A DNA stretch of 64,000 nt. Source: Coptis chinensis (Eukaryota > Streptophyta > Magnoliopsida > Ranunculales > Ranunculaceae). Positions 1-12,692 of this stretch are shown here, in pieces (positions within the stretch are counted from its first letter, which is position 1; the number at the start of each line of letters is the position of its first letter). A model generated the notes under the pieces. That model worked only from the letters and a program-made list of their open reading frames with translations, was not told the DNA's origin and did not search any database. The stretch covers positions 93,209,501 through 93,273,500 of the forward strand of contig CM027379.1 of NCBI GenBank assembly GCA_015680905.1. The letters are read 5' to 3'. Both the position numbers and the translations under genes were made by a program.

Positions 1-660
1 TTAGTATTAAAATTAACTAATTAAGACCTATAGCCTAGTAGTAAACCGTGTGCGTGACAGAACAAAATTTATGTTGTGGTGAATGGGGAGTATGTTGAAT
101 TCTAAGTTGAGGGTGCTTACAACATGCTAATTGATCTTTATGTAATTGTTCACGCGAATCGCAAAGCATGACAATTGGACAAAAGAAGATTGAATGTGGT
201 GATAGAAATGGACAAAAAACAAATCAATTAAAACACTTACCAATGCAAAGCGAATAACCAATAAAAGTGGAGGCGAGATTTCACGTGGTTTGGCGTTAGC
301 CTAATCCACCAAGCAAAAGAGGAGAATTTTATTAATTAAAGAGATAAACAAATAGAGTACAATCACTCAAAAAGCAATCGAAAAATTCACAAACTCTCTC
401 TCACAAATTGAACTTTACAAATCCCACCAACTGGTCTCGTATTTATAGAGGTGGGTATCAAATTAGAATCCTATTTAGAATAAGAAACCAAAACCTTAAC
501 CGTGTGCTTTATCCAAATCTGAGTCGTATACCAACAGTAATCATATAGCCTATTGCAATCCCAACAATGTTGACATATTGAGTGATTCCACAATCGACGT
601 ACCTTACTCCACCTGAAATAAAACATTTAATCTGGAAATCTGGAATACCTCAGAACTATC
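1..660. other. Unassigned AT-rich flank, possible LTR remnant
   Basis: No coding sequence is supported here. Around 430-460 the minus strand reads as a TATA-type core (CTATAAATAC) followed by a pyrimidine/GA-rich stretch, which resembles the promoter part of a plant LTR. No partner repeat was found in the window, so the assignment is weak. The copia dimer begins immediately after it. Confidence 0.25.
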
Positions 661-1543
661 TGTTGGAATCTTCATGTGTATTTCAAATACTTGTGTGTTG
701 TTTAGTCCCACATTGATGAACCACCACTAGCAAGTGAGGTATTTGAGGTGAACCTCTAGCATAAGGGCGTGCCCTTAGGGTACAAAGGCTTTTGTGTTAG
801 GAGGGAGGACTCACCCAAAAACACACTGCAGCGCCCGCAAGCCGAACCGTCGTGTAGGTAATGTATGGAGGCTTGGGCTTGGGCTGTTAGACTAGTGGGT
901 AGTGGATCATCAATAGCCTAAACTTTTTCTTTTTTTGAACTAAGTTTAAATTTTGGAGTTCCACTAACAGTTGGATTACGTATCGGCTTGAGAGTTCTAC
1001 TTTGATTTGGTTTTGTGAAACCAAATTAGAGAGGTGTCCTTCTCCATCTATGATTCGATCATACCTCTATATAAACAACTGCTTTGTGTTCATTAGAGAA
1101 ATTGATCCGAGAGAGAGAGAGAGAGGGACCTGAAGAGAACTTCGTGTATCTGATCTTTAGCTCTTTGCTCTATATTGAGAAAGAAGACAAAAGTCGTCTT
1201 TGCCTCCATACTGAGAACCGAAAAAGCGAAGTTGAAGTCGTTGATACACCCATCTCACCATTACGAATAGGAGATAAGTCTTTGATTGCTTCAATCTTCT
1301 TCTTTTCTCTTCTTCTGTCGGCCGCCGAGAGAGAGTTATATTCTTTGTTCTAGAGGGTAGTCTATTCTAGTGCAAAGTTAGGCTGCTTTTAACCATTGAA
1401 TCTGTGAGGAAGGCATGCTTGTTGCCTTTACGCACCATTGGAAGAAGGCGAAATCTTTCCTTAAGAACGACCTAATCCAGCGCCTTGGTTATTACATTTA
1501 TTACGTCCTTGTCTTCTATAAGTTTCTTTTATCTACATCAACA
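661..1543 (+). repeat. Copia family A LTR, copy 1
   Basis: It begins TGTTGG and ends in CA just before ATCTTAAGG. A TATA-like box (CTATATAAACA) lies near 1067, so transcription probably starts around 1095-1100, followed by a GA-rich stretch. A GC-rich patch near 830-870 differs strongly among the three LTRs. U5 carries the segment 1453-1466 that is the reverse complement of the sequence just after the LTR. Confidence 0.88.
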
Positions 1544-1544
1544 A

Positions 1545-1558
1545 TCTTAAGGAAAGAT
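1545..1558 (+). promoter_or_regulatory. Putative self-complementary primer-binding site, copy 1
   Basis: The sequence directly after the LTR, TCTTAAGGAAAGAT, is not a TGG-starting tRNA-complementary site. It is the exact reverse complement of 1453-1466 in U5 of the same LTR (14 of 14 nt). The copia consensus site TGGTATCAGAGC for initiator tRNA-Met was not seen here or elsewhere in the window. A role in priming is inferred from position and complementarity. Confidence 0.6.
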
Positions 1559-1624
1559 CAAGATGTCTACACTGTTGACACCACACCGATCAAAGAAACT
1601 AGTGCAGGTCATGGAAGTAACCCG

Positions 1625-4600
1625 TCTATGAGAGATCTTTGCACCTCTTGAATGCTGCAATTTACCTAATGTGTCAAAGATTGAATCCTTGGCGGTTCAC
1701 ACTTCAAGAGATGGAGAGAAAGGGTATTCCACACCCTAGATGTACTCAACTATGCAAAGTATCTCAACGTCTGACACCCGTGGAGGGTTCTAATGATTTG
1801 AAAAGAAATCAAAGTTGCTAGCTCAATGGGAATAAGGTATGTCGTCATGCTATTTTGAGTACCTTGTCGTATGAGATTTTTTGATATTTATTGTTCAAAT
1901 AAGAATGCACATGATATATGGGAGAGTTTGAACAAAAAATACATAATAGAGGATCTTTGGTACTTTCGAGAAATATGCTATTGGGAATTTTCTTAAGTTC
2001 CATATGAGAGAGGATAGAGATGTAGCGTCTCAAATCCATGATTTTCATGTCTTGATTAATGATTTGGCGGGGTATTAATTTACCCGAATCCTTTGTTCTT
2101 TGGATGTTTGATTGAGAAACTCCCGAGTCTTGGAAACACTATAAAAATAGTATGAAGCATAAAGCGTAGCGGAATGACTCTTGAGGATGTGATCATTCAC
2201 ATTCACATAGAGGAAAAAACAAGACTTCGGGATGAGGTGTTGTCTAAGGAATTTCATTCTAAAGCCAATATCGTTGAAGGTAATCCCGACAAATCTAACA
2301 AAACCTCTAAAAAGCGGAAGTCCAACAAAAATAAAATTTCAAGGTCAAAGGCACTTCTTTTAAAAGGAGTGAATGCTTGTGATGGAAATTGTTATGTTTG
2401 TGTAAACTGGACATAGGGCTTTTCGGTCTGCGGACACACAAGAAAGACAGCGATGATCCTCCCAATGCTAATCTAGTTGAGGGAGATGATATTGTTCTTT
2501 CTTTGTAGTGTCCAAGTGTTCATAGCCCTTTGGGAAGAGGAAGCTGGGTACTAGATTACAGTGCCACCCGCCACGTCTGTGGTGATGTTGAAACCTTCTC
2601 GGATTACATACTAGTGAAAGATGAAAAGGTCTATATGGGTGACTCTAGGTCTGTTCTGTTGAGGGAGCAGGGCAAAGGTTCTTCTGAAGTTAACCCGGGG
2701 AAAACCACTTTCACTTAGTAATGTTCTTCATGTTCACGAGATTAAATCGAGAATCGATTTACAATGTCCCTCTTGGGAAAAAGGCGTCAAGGTGACTTTT
2801 GAGAGTGACAAGTTTGTTCGACAAAGAATGAGGGTTTTGTTGGTAAAGGTTATTGTAATAATATGATGGTCTTTTCATGTTGAATGTACTTGACAACATT
2901 ATTATTAATAAGAATGAATGCATACGCTTATTTGCTTGACTCTTTTAATATATGGCATGGTAGACTAGGACATGTGAATGTTAGATTATATGAAAAGGAT
3001 GAAAGCATGTGGTTTATTGTCTAATATTTCTGATTTTTTCTAATGATAAATGTGAAATATGTCTTTGAGACTAAAACCCTGAAGAAACCACAATAGAAGC
3101 TGTGTCTAGAGATAAAAGCTGGATTACTAACTCTTATTCATCTGGTTTGGGTGAATTGGAAGTACCATGTCTAGAGGGGAAGTTTTATTATATTACATTC
3201 ATAGATGACTTCTCTAGGTACACCATGGTATATTTACTTAGACACAAGCATGAGGCGGTGAGATGTTTCTCAAGTACAAAGTGAAGTTGAAAACCGGCTT
3301 AAGCTGTAAGATTAAGAGACTTGATTACGATAGGGGTGGAGAATATGAGTCTAACCCCTTCCGGGACTTTTGTGACAAGAATGGCATTATTCATGAGACT
3401 ACTCCACCATACTCTCCACGAGTCTAATGGAGTAGCCCGAGCGGAAAAAAACAGAACAACTAAAAGAGATGATGAATGCTATGCTTGTAAGTTAAGCTTC
3501 CACTGAACTTGTGGGGAAGCAATCCTATCTGCTTGCCATATCTGAGAATAGGATACCCAACAAAAAACAGGGAATAAGACACCATATGAGTTATGGAAAG
3601 GTCATGTACCTACGACATACTTAAAAATGTGGGGGTGTCTTGCTAAGGTTCTTGTGAGCGAACCTAAAAAGAAAAATTGGGACCTAGAAGCATTGATTGT
3701 ATGTTCATTGGTTATGCTCATAATAGTCTTTGCATATAGATTTTTAGTAGTAAAATCGATAATAACCTTGTCGATGCTAACACTATTATAGAGAGTAAAA
3801 ATCTGATTTCTTTGAGAATTTGTTTCCTTTGAAATTGGCATTGAGAGGTTGGTAGCTCTAGTGAACAACAATCAACGGATCCTGAAATTCTGAACAAGAA
3901 ATTCGGAAGAGTAAAAGAAGACGGAAAATCCACCAATTTTGGTGATGACTTTTACATTTCTTCTTGATGATGATCTGTGGCATATAATGAAGCAATCAGT
4001 TCTCGAGATGCACCTTTACGGAAGGATGCTATACACTCGAGCTAGATTGATTATAGCTAATCACACATGGGAGATAGTTGATCTTCCCTCACGGGGCCCG
4101 AAACCTATCACGTTACAAGTGGATCTTCAAAAAAATTGAAACTAGATGGTTCCATTGAAAATACAAGGCTAGACTTGTAGTCAAGGGGATTCTCGAGGAA
4201 AAAAGGCATTGACTATTTTGATACTTATGCTCCTGTAACTAGGATTTCTTCTATAAGAGTTCTAATGGCTCTAGCTGCTATTCATAATTTATTTATTCAT
4301 CAAATGGATGTAAAACTGCATTTTTGAATGGTGATCTTGATGAAGAAATATATATGATGCTGACTGAGAATCTGATAGTCTTAGGGAATGAGCATAAAGG
4401 TATGCAAGTTAGTTAAGTCTTTATATGGGTTGAAACAAAGCGCCAAAACAATGGCATGAAAAGTTTGTGATGTCATGATGTCTAATGGATATCACATAAA
4501 TGATCTTTGATAAATGTATTTACTTTAAATCTTTTGATGTGAATTCATATGTGATTATCTGTCTATATGTGGATGACATGTTAATCATGAGTCCTAGCCT

Positions 4601-5450
4601 TGATGTTGTGAAAACACCAAGATGTTTTATCCTCCCAATTTGAAATGAAGGATTTGGGAGAAGGCGATGTGATTCTTGGAATCAAAATCATCGAGAAAGC
4701 GATGATGGCTATCTGGCTTTCACAAGAGCATTATGTTGAGAAGTTTTTGAAGAAGTTTAACTTTTATGATAGTAAGCTTTGTAATGCCGACACCTTATGA
4801 GGCAAATAGTGAACTTCAGAAAAATGCTCAACATGGTGTACTTCGATCTAGATATGCCCAAATTATTGGTAGTCTCATGTACTTGATGAATTGCACTAGA
4901 CGACATTGCTTATGCGGTTAGCGGGCTAAGCGGATACACTCATTGTCCTAGTCGGGGAACATTGGAGTCGTTAGAGATTAGCCAAGTACTTGAGAGGAAC
5001 AATGAATTACGGCATAAGGTTTAGACAAACTCCACCTGATAGAGGGTTATTGTGATGCAAAGCTGGATATCGATTCTCATGATATCAAGTCCACTAGTGG
5101 TTATATTTTCACCCTAGGTGGAGGTCGCGATCGCTTGGAAATCTTCTAAAGCGGACCTTGATAGCTCGTTGACCATGGAGTCGAGCTTATTGCTTTAGAT
5201 AAAGCAAGTCTTTGAGGCTGAGTGGCTTAGAAACCTCTTGGCGGATCTTCCTATTGGTACAAAACCGCCTCGGTTTGTACCTATGCATTGTATTTGTCGG
5301 TATGATAGCAAAGGCAAAAGCAAATTGTATAATGGGAAGCGGGCATATTAAATGCGAGACTACGATCTATAAAGCATTTTTTGGAATCTGGAGTTGTGGC
5401 TCTAGATTATGTGAGTCGAGGAGTTAAATTTGGCGATCCTCGACAAAACC
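1625..5450 (+). pseudogene. Copia family A polyprotein, copy 1 (gag-pro-int-RT-RH, broken)
   Basis: This encodes the copia polyprotein in several shifted frames. Gag runs about 1640-2480, with a damaged CCHC zinc knuckle near 2391-2432 (CYVC and GHRAF are recognisable). The protease region at 2530-2718 reads VLDYSATRHVCGD, where a D-S/T-G-A site is expected. The GAG-pre-integrase segment (NIWHGRLGHVNV) is near 2950. Integrase pieces include FYYITFIDDFSRYTMVYLL at 3183-3240, the NGVA region near 3430 and LKMWGCLAKV near 3620-3660. RT includes FLNGDLDEEIYMM near 4325 and the catalytic YVDDM near 4565. RNase H remains extend to about 5420. Many one-base indels break the frame. Some differ from copy 2, so part of the damage may be sequencing error. 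Confidence 0.85.
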
Positions 5451-6100
5451 ACCATAACGAGGAGACAAGTGGTTGATCGTCGAGGGATGGGACTTTTACC
5501 TTAGATAGATAGAGAGGCGACAGCAACAACCCACCTATGTGATTGGAGATCCCATGAAGTAGGTTCAAAGGGAAAAACAAGTCACCTATTAAATGCGGTA
5601 TGCTATTGTCTTTATTTGAGGCGTCCCTTTATGACTAGATAGCATTTTTGTATACTTTGTATAACTTGAATAGCAATGAGAAAAAGGATGAGTTATTTTA
5701 CTCTTAATGGAATCCATAGTCCATTATTTTTATGAGATAGTGTATTTTAAGCTGCTATGTACACTTGATGGATATCCACCTCGTGAATGTAGAAGCTGGA
5801 GTTAGTTCTTATGGGTATTGAGGCAAATACTCTAGAGCATTCACTTAACACAGTTAGCCTTGAGGGCCAAAAGCATGACACCTTGAAACGGGCATATAAT
5901 GAAAGGAGCAATGTGGGTGCATGTCCTCTATTTTACTACAAGGGAATGTTGGTTCAAAGATTTTTTAATCCACCACTTTCCGTATTATAAGACATGTTAC
6001 CACATGGTAGGTTCAAGCCGAAAAGCACCGATATCTTATGCATTGTTTTTCGATTCTCTCGGCATTTTGTTAACCCATTTCTTTTGTAATATCCTATTCC

Positions 6101-6141
6101 AAAATAGTGGGGACTATAAGTATTTTGAAATAGTGGGGGAT
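6101..6141 (+). promoter_or_regulatory. Doubled polypurine tract before LTR 2
   Basis: Two purine-rich segments precede the LTR: AAAATAGTGGGG at 6101-6112 and AAATAGTGGGGGAT at 6128-6141, the second abutting TGTTGG. The second is the normal plus-strand primer position. The first is a near copy about 26 bp upstream. The same double arrangement occurs before LTR 3 and in the minus-strand relative at 50882-50923. Confidence 0.7.
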
Positions 6142-7036
6142 TGTTGGAATCTTCATGTGTATTTCAAATACTTGTGTGTTGTTTAGTCCCACATTGATGA
6201 ACCACCACTAGCAAGTGAGGTATTTGAGGTGAACCTCTAGCATAAAGCGTGCCCTTAGGGTACAAAGGCTTTTGTGTTAGGAGGGAGGACTCACCCAAAA
6301 CCAAAGCTGCAGCAGCGCCCTTGCCCCGCCAGAGCCGGCAGGCGAGTGGGCGTGGGTAATGGGTGGGCTTGGGCTTGGAACATTATAGTCTAGTGGGTAG
6401 TGGATTATCAATAGCCTAAACTTTTCTTTTTTGAACAAGTTTGGTGGAGTTCCACTACTGAGTTGGATTACGTATCGGCTTGAGAGTTCTACTTTGATTT
6501 GGTTTTGTGAAACCGAATTAGAGGTGTCCTTCTCCATCTATGATTCGATCATACCTCTATATAAACAACTTTGTGTTCATTAGAGGATCGATCCAAACGA
6601 GAGAGAGAGAGGACTTGAGAGAGATAGAACTTCGTGTATCTGCTTTGCTTTTTCTTCTATATCGACTAAGATAGAAGTCGTGCATCTTCTTTGCCTCTAT
6701 AGAACCAATGAAACCGAAGAGAAACTTGAAGTCGATACTATCCCTTCATCTCACCATACCGAATCGAGAAAAGCGGATAAGTCTTTGATTGCTTTCTTTA
6801 TTCTCTTCTTCTGTCGGCCGCCCGAGAGTTATATTCTTTGTTCTAGAGGGTAGTCTATTCTAGTGCAAAGTTAGGCTGCTGTTAACCATTGAATCTGTGA
6901 GGAAAGGCGCCCTTTGTTGCCTTTACGCACCATTGGAAGGGGCTTTCTTTCCTTAAGGACTGACCTAATCAGCGCCTTGGTTATTACATTTATTACGTCC
7001 TTGTCTTCTATTGTTTTCTTTTATCTGCATACAACA
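6142..7036 (+). repeat. Copia family A LTR, copy 2 (shared middle LTR)
   Basis: This LTR is both the 3' LTR of the first internal region and the 5' LTR of the second. It starts TGTTGGAATC and ends ACAACA before ATCTTAAGG. U5 contains TCTTTCCTTAAG at 6946-6957, the exact reverse complement of 7039-7050 just past the LTR (12 nt). A TATA-like box lies near 6557. Confidence 0.88.
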
Positions 7037-7038
7037 AT

Positions 7039-7050
7039 CTTAAGGAAAGA
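7039..7050 (+). promoter_or_regulatory. Putative self-complementary primer-binding site, copy 2
   Basis: CTTAAGGAAAGA directly after the middle LTR pairs perfectly with U5 segment 6946-6957. It occupies the same position as the site after LTR 1. No tRNA-type TGG start is present. Confidence 0.6.
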
Positions 7051-7139
7051 TCAAGATGTCTACACTGTTGACACCACGCCGATCAAAGAAACTAGTGCAG
7101 GTCATGGAAGTAACTTACCGTCTATGAGATCTTTGCACC

Positions 7140-10100
7140 TCTACTGAATGCTGCATAATTTACCTAATGTGTCAAAGATTGAATCCTTGGCGGTTCACAC
7201 TTCAAAGAGATGGAGAAAAAGGGTGTTCCACAGCCCTAGATGTACTCAACTATGCAAAGTATCTCAACGATACTGACACCCGTGGAGGGTTCTAATGATT
7301 TGAAAGAAATCAAAGGCTTATGCTAACTCAATGGGAATAAGGTATGTCGTCATGCTATTTTGAGTACCTTGTCGATGAGATTTTTGATATTTATTGTTCA
7401 AATAAGAATGCACATGATATATGGGAGAGTTTGAACAAAAAATACATAATAGAGGATCTTTGGTACTTTCGAAAAATATGCTATTGGGAATTTTCTTAAG
7501 TTCCATATGAGAGAGGATAGAGATGTAGCGTCTCAAATCCATGATTTTCATGTCTTGATTAATGATTTGGCGGGGGTATTAATTTACCCGAATCCTTTGT
7601 TCTTTGGATGTTTGATTGAGAAACTCCAGGAGTCTTGGAAACACTATAAAAATAGTATGAAGCATAAAGCGTAAACGGAATGACTCTTGAGGATGTGATC
7701 ATTCACATTCACATAGAGGAAAAGAACAAGACTTCGGGATGAGGTGTTGTCTAAGGAATTTCATTCTAAAAGCCAATATCATTGAAGGTAATCCCGACCA
7801 AATCTAACAAAACCTCTAAGAAGCGAAGTCCAACAAAAATAAATTTCAAGGTCAAAGGCACTTCTTTTTAAAGGGATTAGTGCGGCAATGGAAATTGTTA
7901 TGTTTGTGTAAACTGGACATAGGGCTTTTTCGGTCTGAGACACAAGAAAGACAGCGATGATCCTCCCAATGCTAATCTAGTTGAGGGAGATGATATTGTT
8001 CTTCTTTGTAGTGTCCTGAAGTGTTCATAGCCAACTTTGGGAAGAGGCTGGGTACTAGATTACGGTGCCACCGCCGTCTGTGGTGATGTTGAAACCTTCT
8101 CAGTTACATACTAGTGAAAGATGAAAAGGTCTATATGGGTGACTCTAGGTGCATTTCTGTTGAGGGAGCAGGCAAGGTTCTTCGAAGTTAACCCGGGGAA
8201 AACCACTTTCACTTAGTAATGTTCTTCATGTTCACGAGATTAAATCGAGAATCTGATTTAATGTCCCTCTTTTGGGAAAAGGCGTCGTCAAGGTGACTTT
8301 TGAGAGTGACAAGTTTGTTACGACAAAGAATGAGGGTTTTGTTGGTAAAGGTTATTGTAATAATAGATGGTCTTTTCATGTTGAATGTACTTGACAACAT
8401 TATTATTAATAAGAATGAATGCATACCTTATTTGCTTGACTCTTTTAATATATGGCATGGTAGACTAGGACATGTGAATGTTGATTATATGAAAAGGATG
8501 AAAGCATGTGGTTTATTGTCTAATATTTCTGATTTTTCTAATGATAAATGTGAGATATGTCTTTGAGACTAAAGCCACGAAGAAACCACAATAGAAGCTG
8601 TGTCTAGAGATAAAAGCTGGATTACTAACTCTTATTCATACAGTTTGGGTGAATTCAAGTACCATGTCTAGAGGGGAAGTTTTATTATATTACATTCATA
8701 GATGACTTCTCTAGGTACACCATGGTATATTTACTTAGACACAAGCATGAGGCAGGGTGAGATGTTTCTCAAATACAAAGTTGAAGTTGAAAACCCGGCA
8801 AGCTGTAAGATTAAGAGACTTGATCTGATAGGGGTGGAGAATATGAGTCTAACCCCTTCCAGGACTTTTGTGACAAGAATGGCATTATTCATGAGACTAC
8901 TCCACCATACTCTCCTGAGTCTAATGGAGTAGCCGAACGGAAAAACAGAACACTAAAAGAGATGATGAATGCTATGCTTGTAAGTTATGGAGCTTCCCTG
9001 AACTTGTGGGGAGAAGCAATCCTATCTGCTTGCCATATCTGAGAATAGGATACCCACAAAGAAAAGCAGGGAATAAGACACCATATGAGTTATGGAAAGG
9101 TCATGTACCTACGACATACTTAAAAATGTGGGGGTGTCTTGCTAAGGTTCTTGTGAGCGAACCTAAAAAAAAATTGGGACCTAGAAGCTGTTGATTGTAT
9201 GTTCATTGGTTATGCTCATAATAGTCTTTGCATATAGATTTTTAGTAGTAAAATCGATAATAACCTTGTCGATGCTAACACTATTATAGAGTAAAAATCT
9301 GATTTCTTTGAGAATTTGTTTCCTTTGAAAATTGGCATTGAGAGGTTGGTAGCTCTAGTGAACAACAATCAACGAGATCTGAAATTTGAACAAGAAATTA
9401 GGAAGAGTAAAAAGAGGCGAAAATCCACCAATTTTGGTGATGACTTTACACATTTCTTCTTGATGATGATCTGTGGCGATATAATGAGGCAATCGGTTCT
9501 CGAGATGCACCTTTACGGAAGGATGCTATACACTTTCGAGCTAGATTCGATTATAGCTAATCACACATGGGAGATAGTTGATCTACCTCACGGGGCGAAA
9601 CCTATCGTTACAAGTGGATCTTCAAAAGAAATTGAAACTAGATGGTTCCATTGAAATACAAGGCTAGACTTGTAGTCAAGGGATTCTCCCGGAAAAAGGC
9701 ATTGACTATTTTGATACTTATGCTCCTGTAACTAGGATTTCTTCTATAAGAGTTCTAATGGCTCTAGCTGCTATTCATAATTTATTTATTCATCAAATGG
9801 ATGTAAAAACTGCATTTTGAATGGTGATCTTGATGAAGAAATATATATGATGCGACTGAGAATCTGATAGTACCCAGGGAATGAAGCATAAGGTATGCAA
9901 GTTAGTTAAGTCTTTATATGGGTTGAAACAAAGCGCCAAAACAATGGCATGAAAAGTTTGGCGATTGTCATGATGTCTAATGGATATCACATAAATGATC
10001 TTGATAAATGTATTTACTTTAAATCTTTTGATGTGAATTCATATGTGATTATCTGTCTATATGTGGATGACATGTTAATCATGAGTCCTAGCCTTGATGT

Positions 10101-10925
10101 TGTGAGAAACACCAAGATGTTTTATCCTCCCAATTTGAAATGAAGGATTTGGGAGAAGGCGATGTGATTCTTGGAATCAAAATCATCGAAAACGATGATG
10201 GCTATCACAGCTTTCACAAGAGCATTATGTTGAAAGTTTTTGAAGAAGTTTAACTTTTATGATAGTAAGCACATTGTGTCGACACCTTATGAGGCAAATA
10301 GTGAACTTGAGAAAAATGCTCAACATGGTGTACTTCGATCTAGATATGCCCAAATTATTGGTAGTCTCATGTACTTGATGAATTGCACTAGACGACATTG
10401 CTTATGCAGTTAGCGGGGCTAGCGGATACACTCATTGTCTAGTCGGGAACATTGGAGTCGTTAGAGATTAGCCAAGTACTTGAGAGGAACAATGAATTAC
10501 GGCATAAGGTTTAGACAAACTCCACGTGATAGAGGGTTATTGTGATGCAAGCGGATATCGATTCTCATGATATCAAGTCCACTAGTGGTTATATTTTCAC
10601 CACCCTAGGTGGAGTGCGATCGCTTGGAAATCTTCTAAGCGGACCTTGATAGCTCGTTCAACCATGGAGTCGAGCTTATTGCTTTAGATAAAGCAAGTCT
10701 TTGGTGAGTGGCTTAGAAACCTCTTGGCGAGATCTTCCTATTGGTACAAAACCGCCTCGGTTTGTACCTATGCATTGTATTTGTCGGGCCATGATAGCAA
10801 AGGCAAAAACAAATTGTATAATGGGAAGCGGGCATATTAAATGCGAGACTACTGATCTATAAAGCATTTCTTTGGAATCAGAGTTGTGGCTCTAGATTAT
10901 GTGAGGTCGAGTTAAATTTGGCGAT
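7140..10925 (+). pseudogene. Copia family A polyprotein, copy 2 (broken)
   Basis: Domain order matches copy 1. Gag is about 7150-8000, with the knuckle near 7893-7935 also interrupted. Protease (VLDYGATA-like) is near 8050. The pre-integrase segment is inside 8300-8566 (LDSFNIWHGRLGHVNVDYMK, then a C-x2-C pair). Integrase core fragments lie at 8690-8960, and the integrase C-terminal part at 9006-9194 reads NKTPYELWKG then LKMWGCLAKV. RT starts near 9570 and has YVDDMLIM near 10058-10080. RNase H runs to about 10900. Several frames that are open here are closed in copy 1 and the reverse, so a composite would be more intact than either. Closest in type to Tnt1/Hopscotch-like plant copia elements, by motif memory only. 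Confidence 0.85.
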
Positions 10926-11592
10926 CCTCGACAAAACCACTTAACGGGGAGACAAGTGGTTGATCGTCGAGGGGATGGGACTTTTTACTTAGATAGAGGG
11001 CGACAGCGGCGGCAACCCCACCTATGTGATTGGAGATCCCATGAAGTAGGTTCAAAGGGAAAAACAAGTCACCTAATTCGCTCACGGTATGCTATTGTCT
11101 TTATTTGAGGCGTCCCACCCTATGACTAGATAGCATTTTTGTATACTTTGTATAACTTGAATAGCAATGAGAAAAAGGATGAGTTATTTTACTCTTAATG
11201 GAATCCATAGTCCATTATTTTTATGAGATAGTGTATTTTAACTGCTATGTACACTTGATGGATATCCACCTCACGTGAATGTAGAAGCTGGGTGGGTTCT
11301 TATGGGTATTGAGCAAATACTCTAGAGCATTCACATAACACGGAGTAAGCGAGGGCCAAAAAGCAACTTGCACATGAAAAGGGCATATAATGAAGGAGCA
11401 ATGTGGGTGCATGTCCTCTATTTTACTACAAGGGAATGTTGGTTCAAAGATTTTTTAATCCACCACTTTCACGTATTATAAGACATGTTACCACATGGTT
11501 GGTTCAAGCCCTTAAACCCCATATCTTATGCATTGTTTTTTTAGATTCTCTCTGGGCATTTTGTTAACCCATTTCTTTTGTAATATCTATTC

Positions 11593-11635
11593 CAAAATAG
11601 TGGGGGACTATAAGTATTTTGAAATAGTGGGGGAT
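11593..11635 (+). promoter_or_regulatory. Doubled polypurine tract before LTR 3
   Basis: AAAATAGTGGGGGA begins at 11593 and a second GAAATAGTGGGGGAT abuts the third LTR, repeating the arrangement at 6101-6141. Confidence 0.7.
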
Positions 11636-12471
11636 TGTTGGAATCTTCATGTGTATTTCAAATACTTGTGTGTTGTTTAGTCCCACATTGATGAACCACC
11701 ACTAGCAAGTGAGGTATTTGAGGTGAACCTCTAGCATAAGGGCGTGCCCTTAGGGTACAAAGCTTTTGTGTTAGGAGGGAGGACTCACCCAAAAACCATT
11801 GCAGCCGCACGCCCTCCCGAACCGAACCGAGGCAGTGCCGTCGTGTAATGGGCTTGGGCTTGGGCTGTTATACTAGTGGGTAGTGGATCATCAATAGCCT
11901 AAACTTTTTCTTTTTGAACTAAGTTTGGTGGAGTTCCACTAGATTGGATTACGTATCGGCTTGAGGGAGTTCTACTTTGATTTGGTTTTGTGAAACCGAA
12001 TTAGAGAGGTGTCCTTCTCCATCTATGATTCGATCATACCTCTATATAAACACACTGGCGTGTTCATTAGAGGGGATTGATCCGGAATCGAGAGAGAGAG
12101 AGGAGAGAGATAGAACTTCGTGTATCTGCTAATCGACTAAGATAGAAAGTCGTGCAAAGCTTTGCCTCTACCATAACCTCCGTAAACCAGAAAGTTGAAC
12201 TTGTCAGTGACTATCCGCTTCATCTCACCATACCGAGAATCGGAGAAAGTCTTTAGTAAATTAATCATTTCTTTCTTTATTCTCTTCTTCCATCAGTAGG
12301 CCGAGAGAGTTATATTCTTGTTACAGAGGGTAGTCTATTCTACAGTGCAAAGTTAGGCTGCTGTTAACCGTTGAATCCTGTGAGGGAAGACGCATGCTTT
12401 GTTGCCTTTCACCACCATTGGAAGGGGCGAAATCTTTCCTTAGGACCTTAAATCAGCCTTGGTTATTACAT
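11636..12471 (+). repeat. Copia family A LTR, copy 3, 3'-truncated
   Basis: It starts TGTTGGAATC like the other two but stops after CCTTGGTTATTACA. About 50 bp present at the ends of LTRs 1 and 2 are missing and unrelated sequence (TTGACCTCACC) follows. The end may have been deleted after insertion or lost in assembly. Confidence 0.8.
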
Positions 12472-12690
12472 TGACCTCACCATTTTTTTTTATTGGTAAG
12501 TTGTTTTAAATGAGAGTAGTAACTTTTTGATGTCTTTGAGTTCGATTACCGAACTCATCACCAAAGGCTTTACCGACTTTGCTAGTCTGCACCTGCGCAC
12601 TGAACCATTGTTTGACCATACTCTTAAATCTTAATAATAGCCAGCCCAGCCGAGTCTCTCTCTAATAAACTTTTTCCTCTCCTTGATTTC
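12472..12690. other. Intergenic sequence upstream of the eIF3G-like remnant
   Basis: No coding sequence is supported. The segment near 12575-12600 (ACCGACTTTGCTAGTCTGCACCTG) resembles 15850-15872, hinting that it belongs to the same duplication seen downstream. Confidence 0.4.
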
Positions 12691-12692
12691 TT

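Larger units (their letters stand above)
661..12471 (+). mobile_element. Tandem Ty1/copia dimer (family A): LTR-internal-LTR-internal-LTR
   Basis: Three copies of one LTR (starting TGTTGGAATCTTCATG at 661, 6142 and 11636) frame two internal regions of almost equal length (1544-6141 and 7037-11635). Both internal regions run gag, protease, integrase, RT, RNase H, the copia order, and they align end to end with differences that are mostly one- to few-base indels. This is the expected product of unequal recombination between LTRs, or of an assembly joining copies. The third LTR stops about 50 bp before the end seen in the other two, so no target-site duplication can be recognised. Confidence 0.9.
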
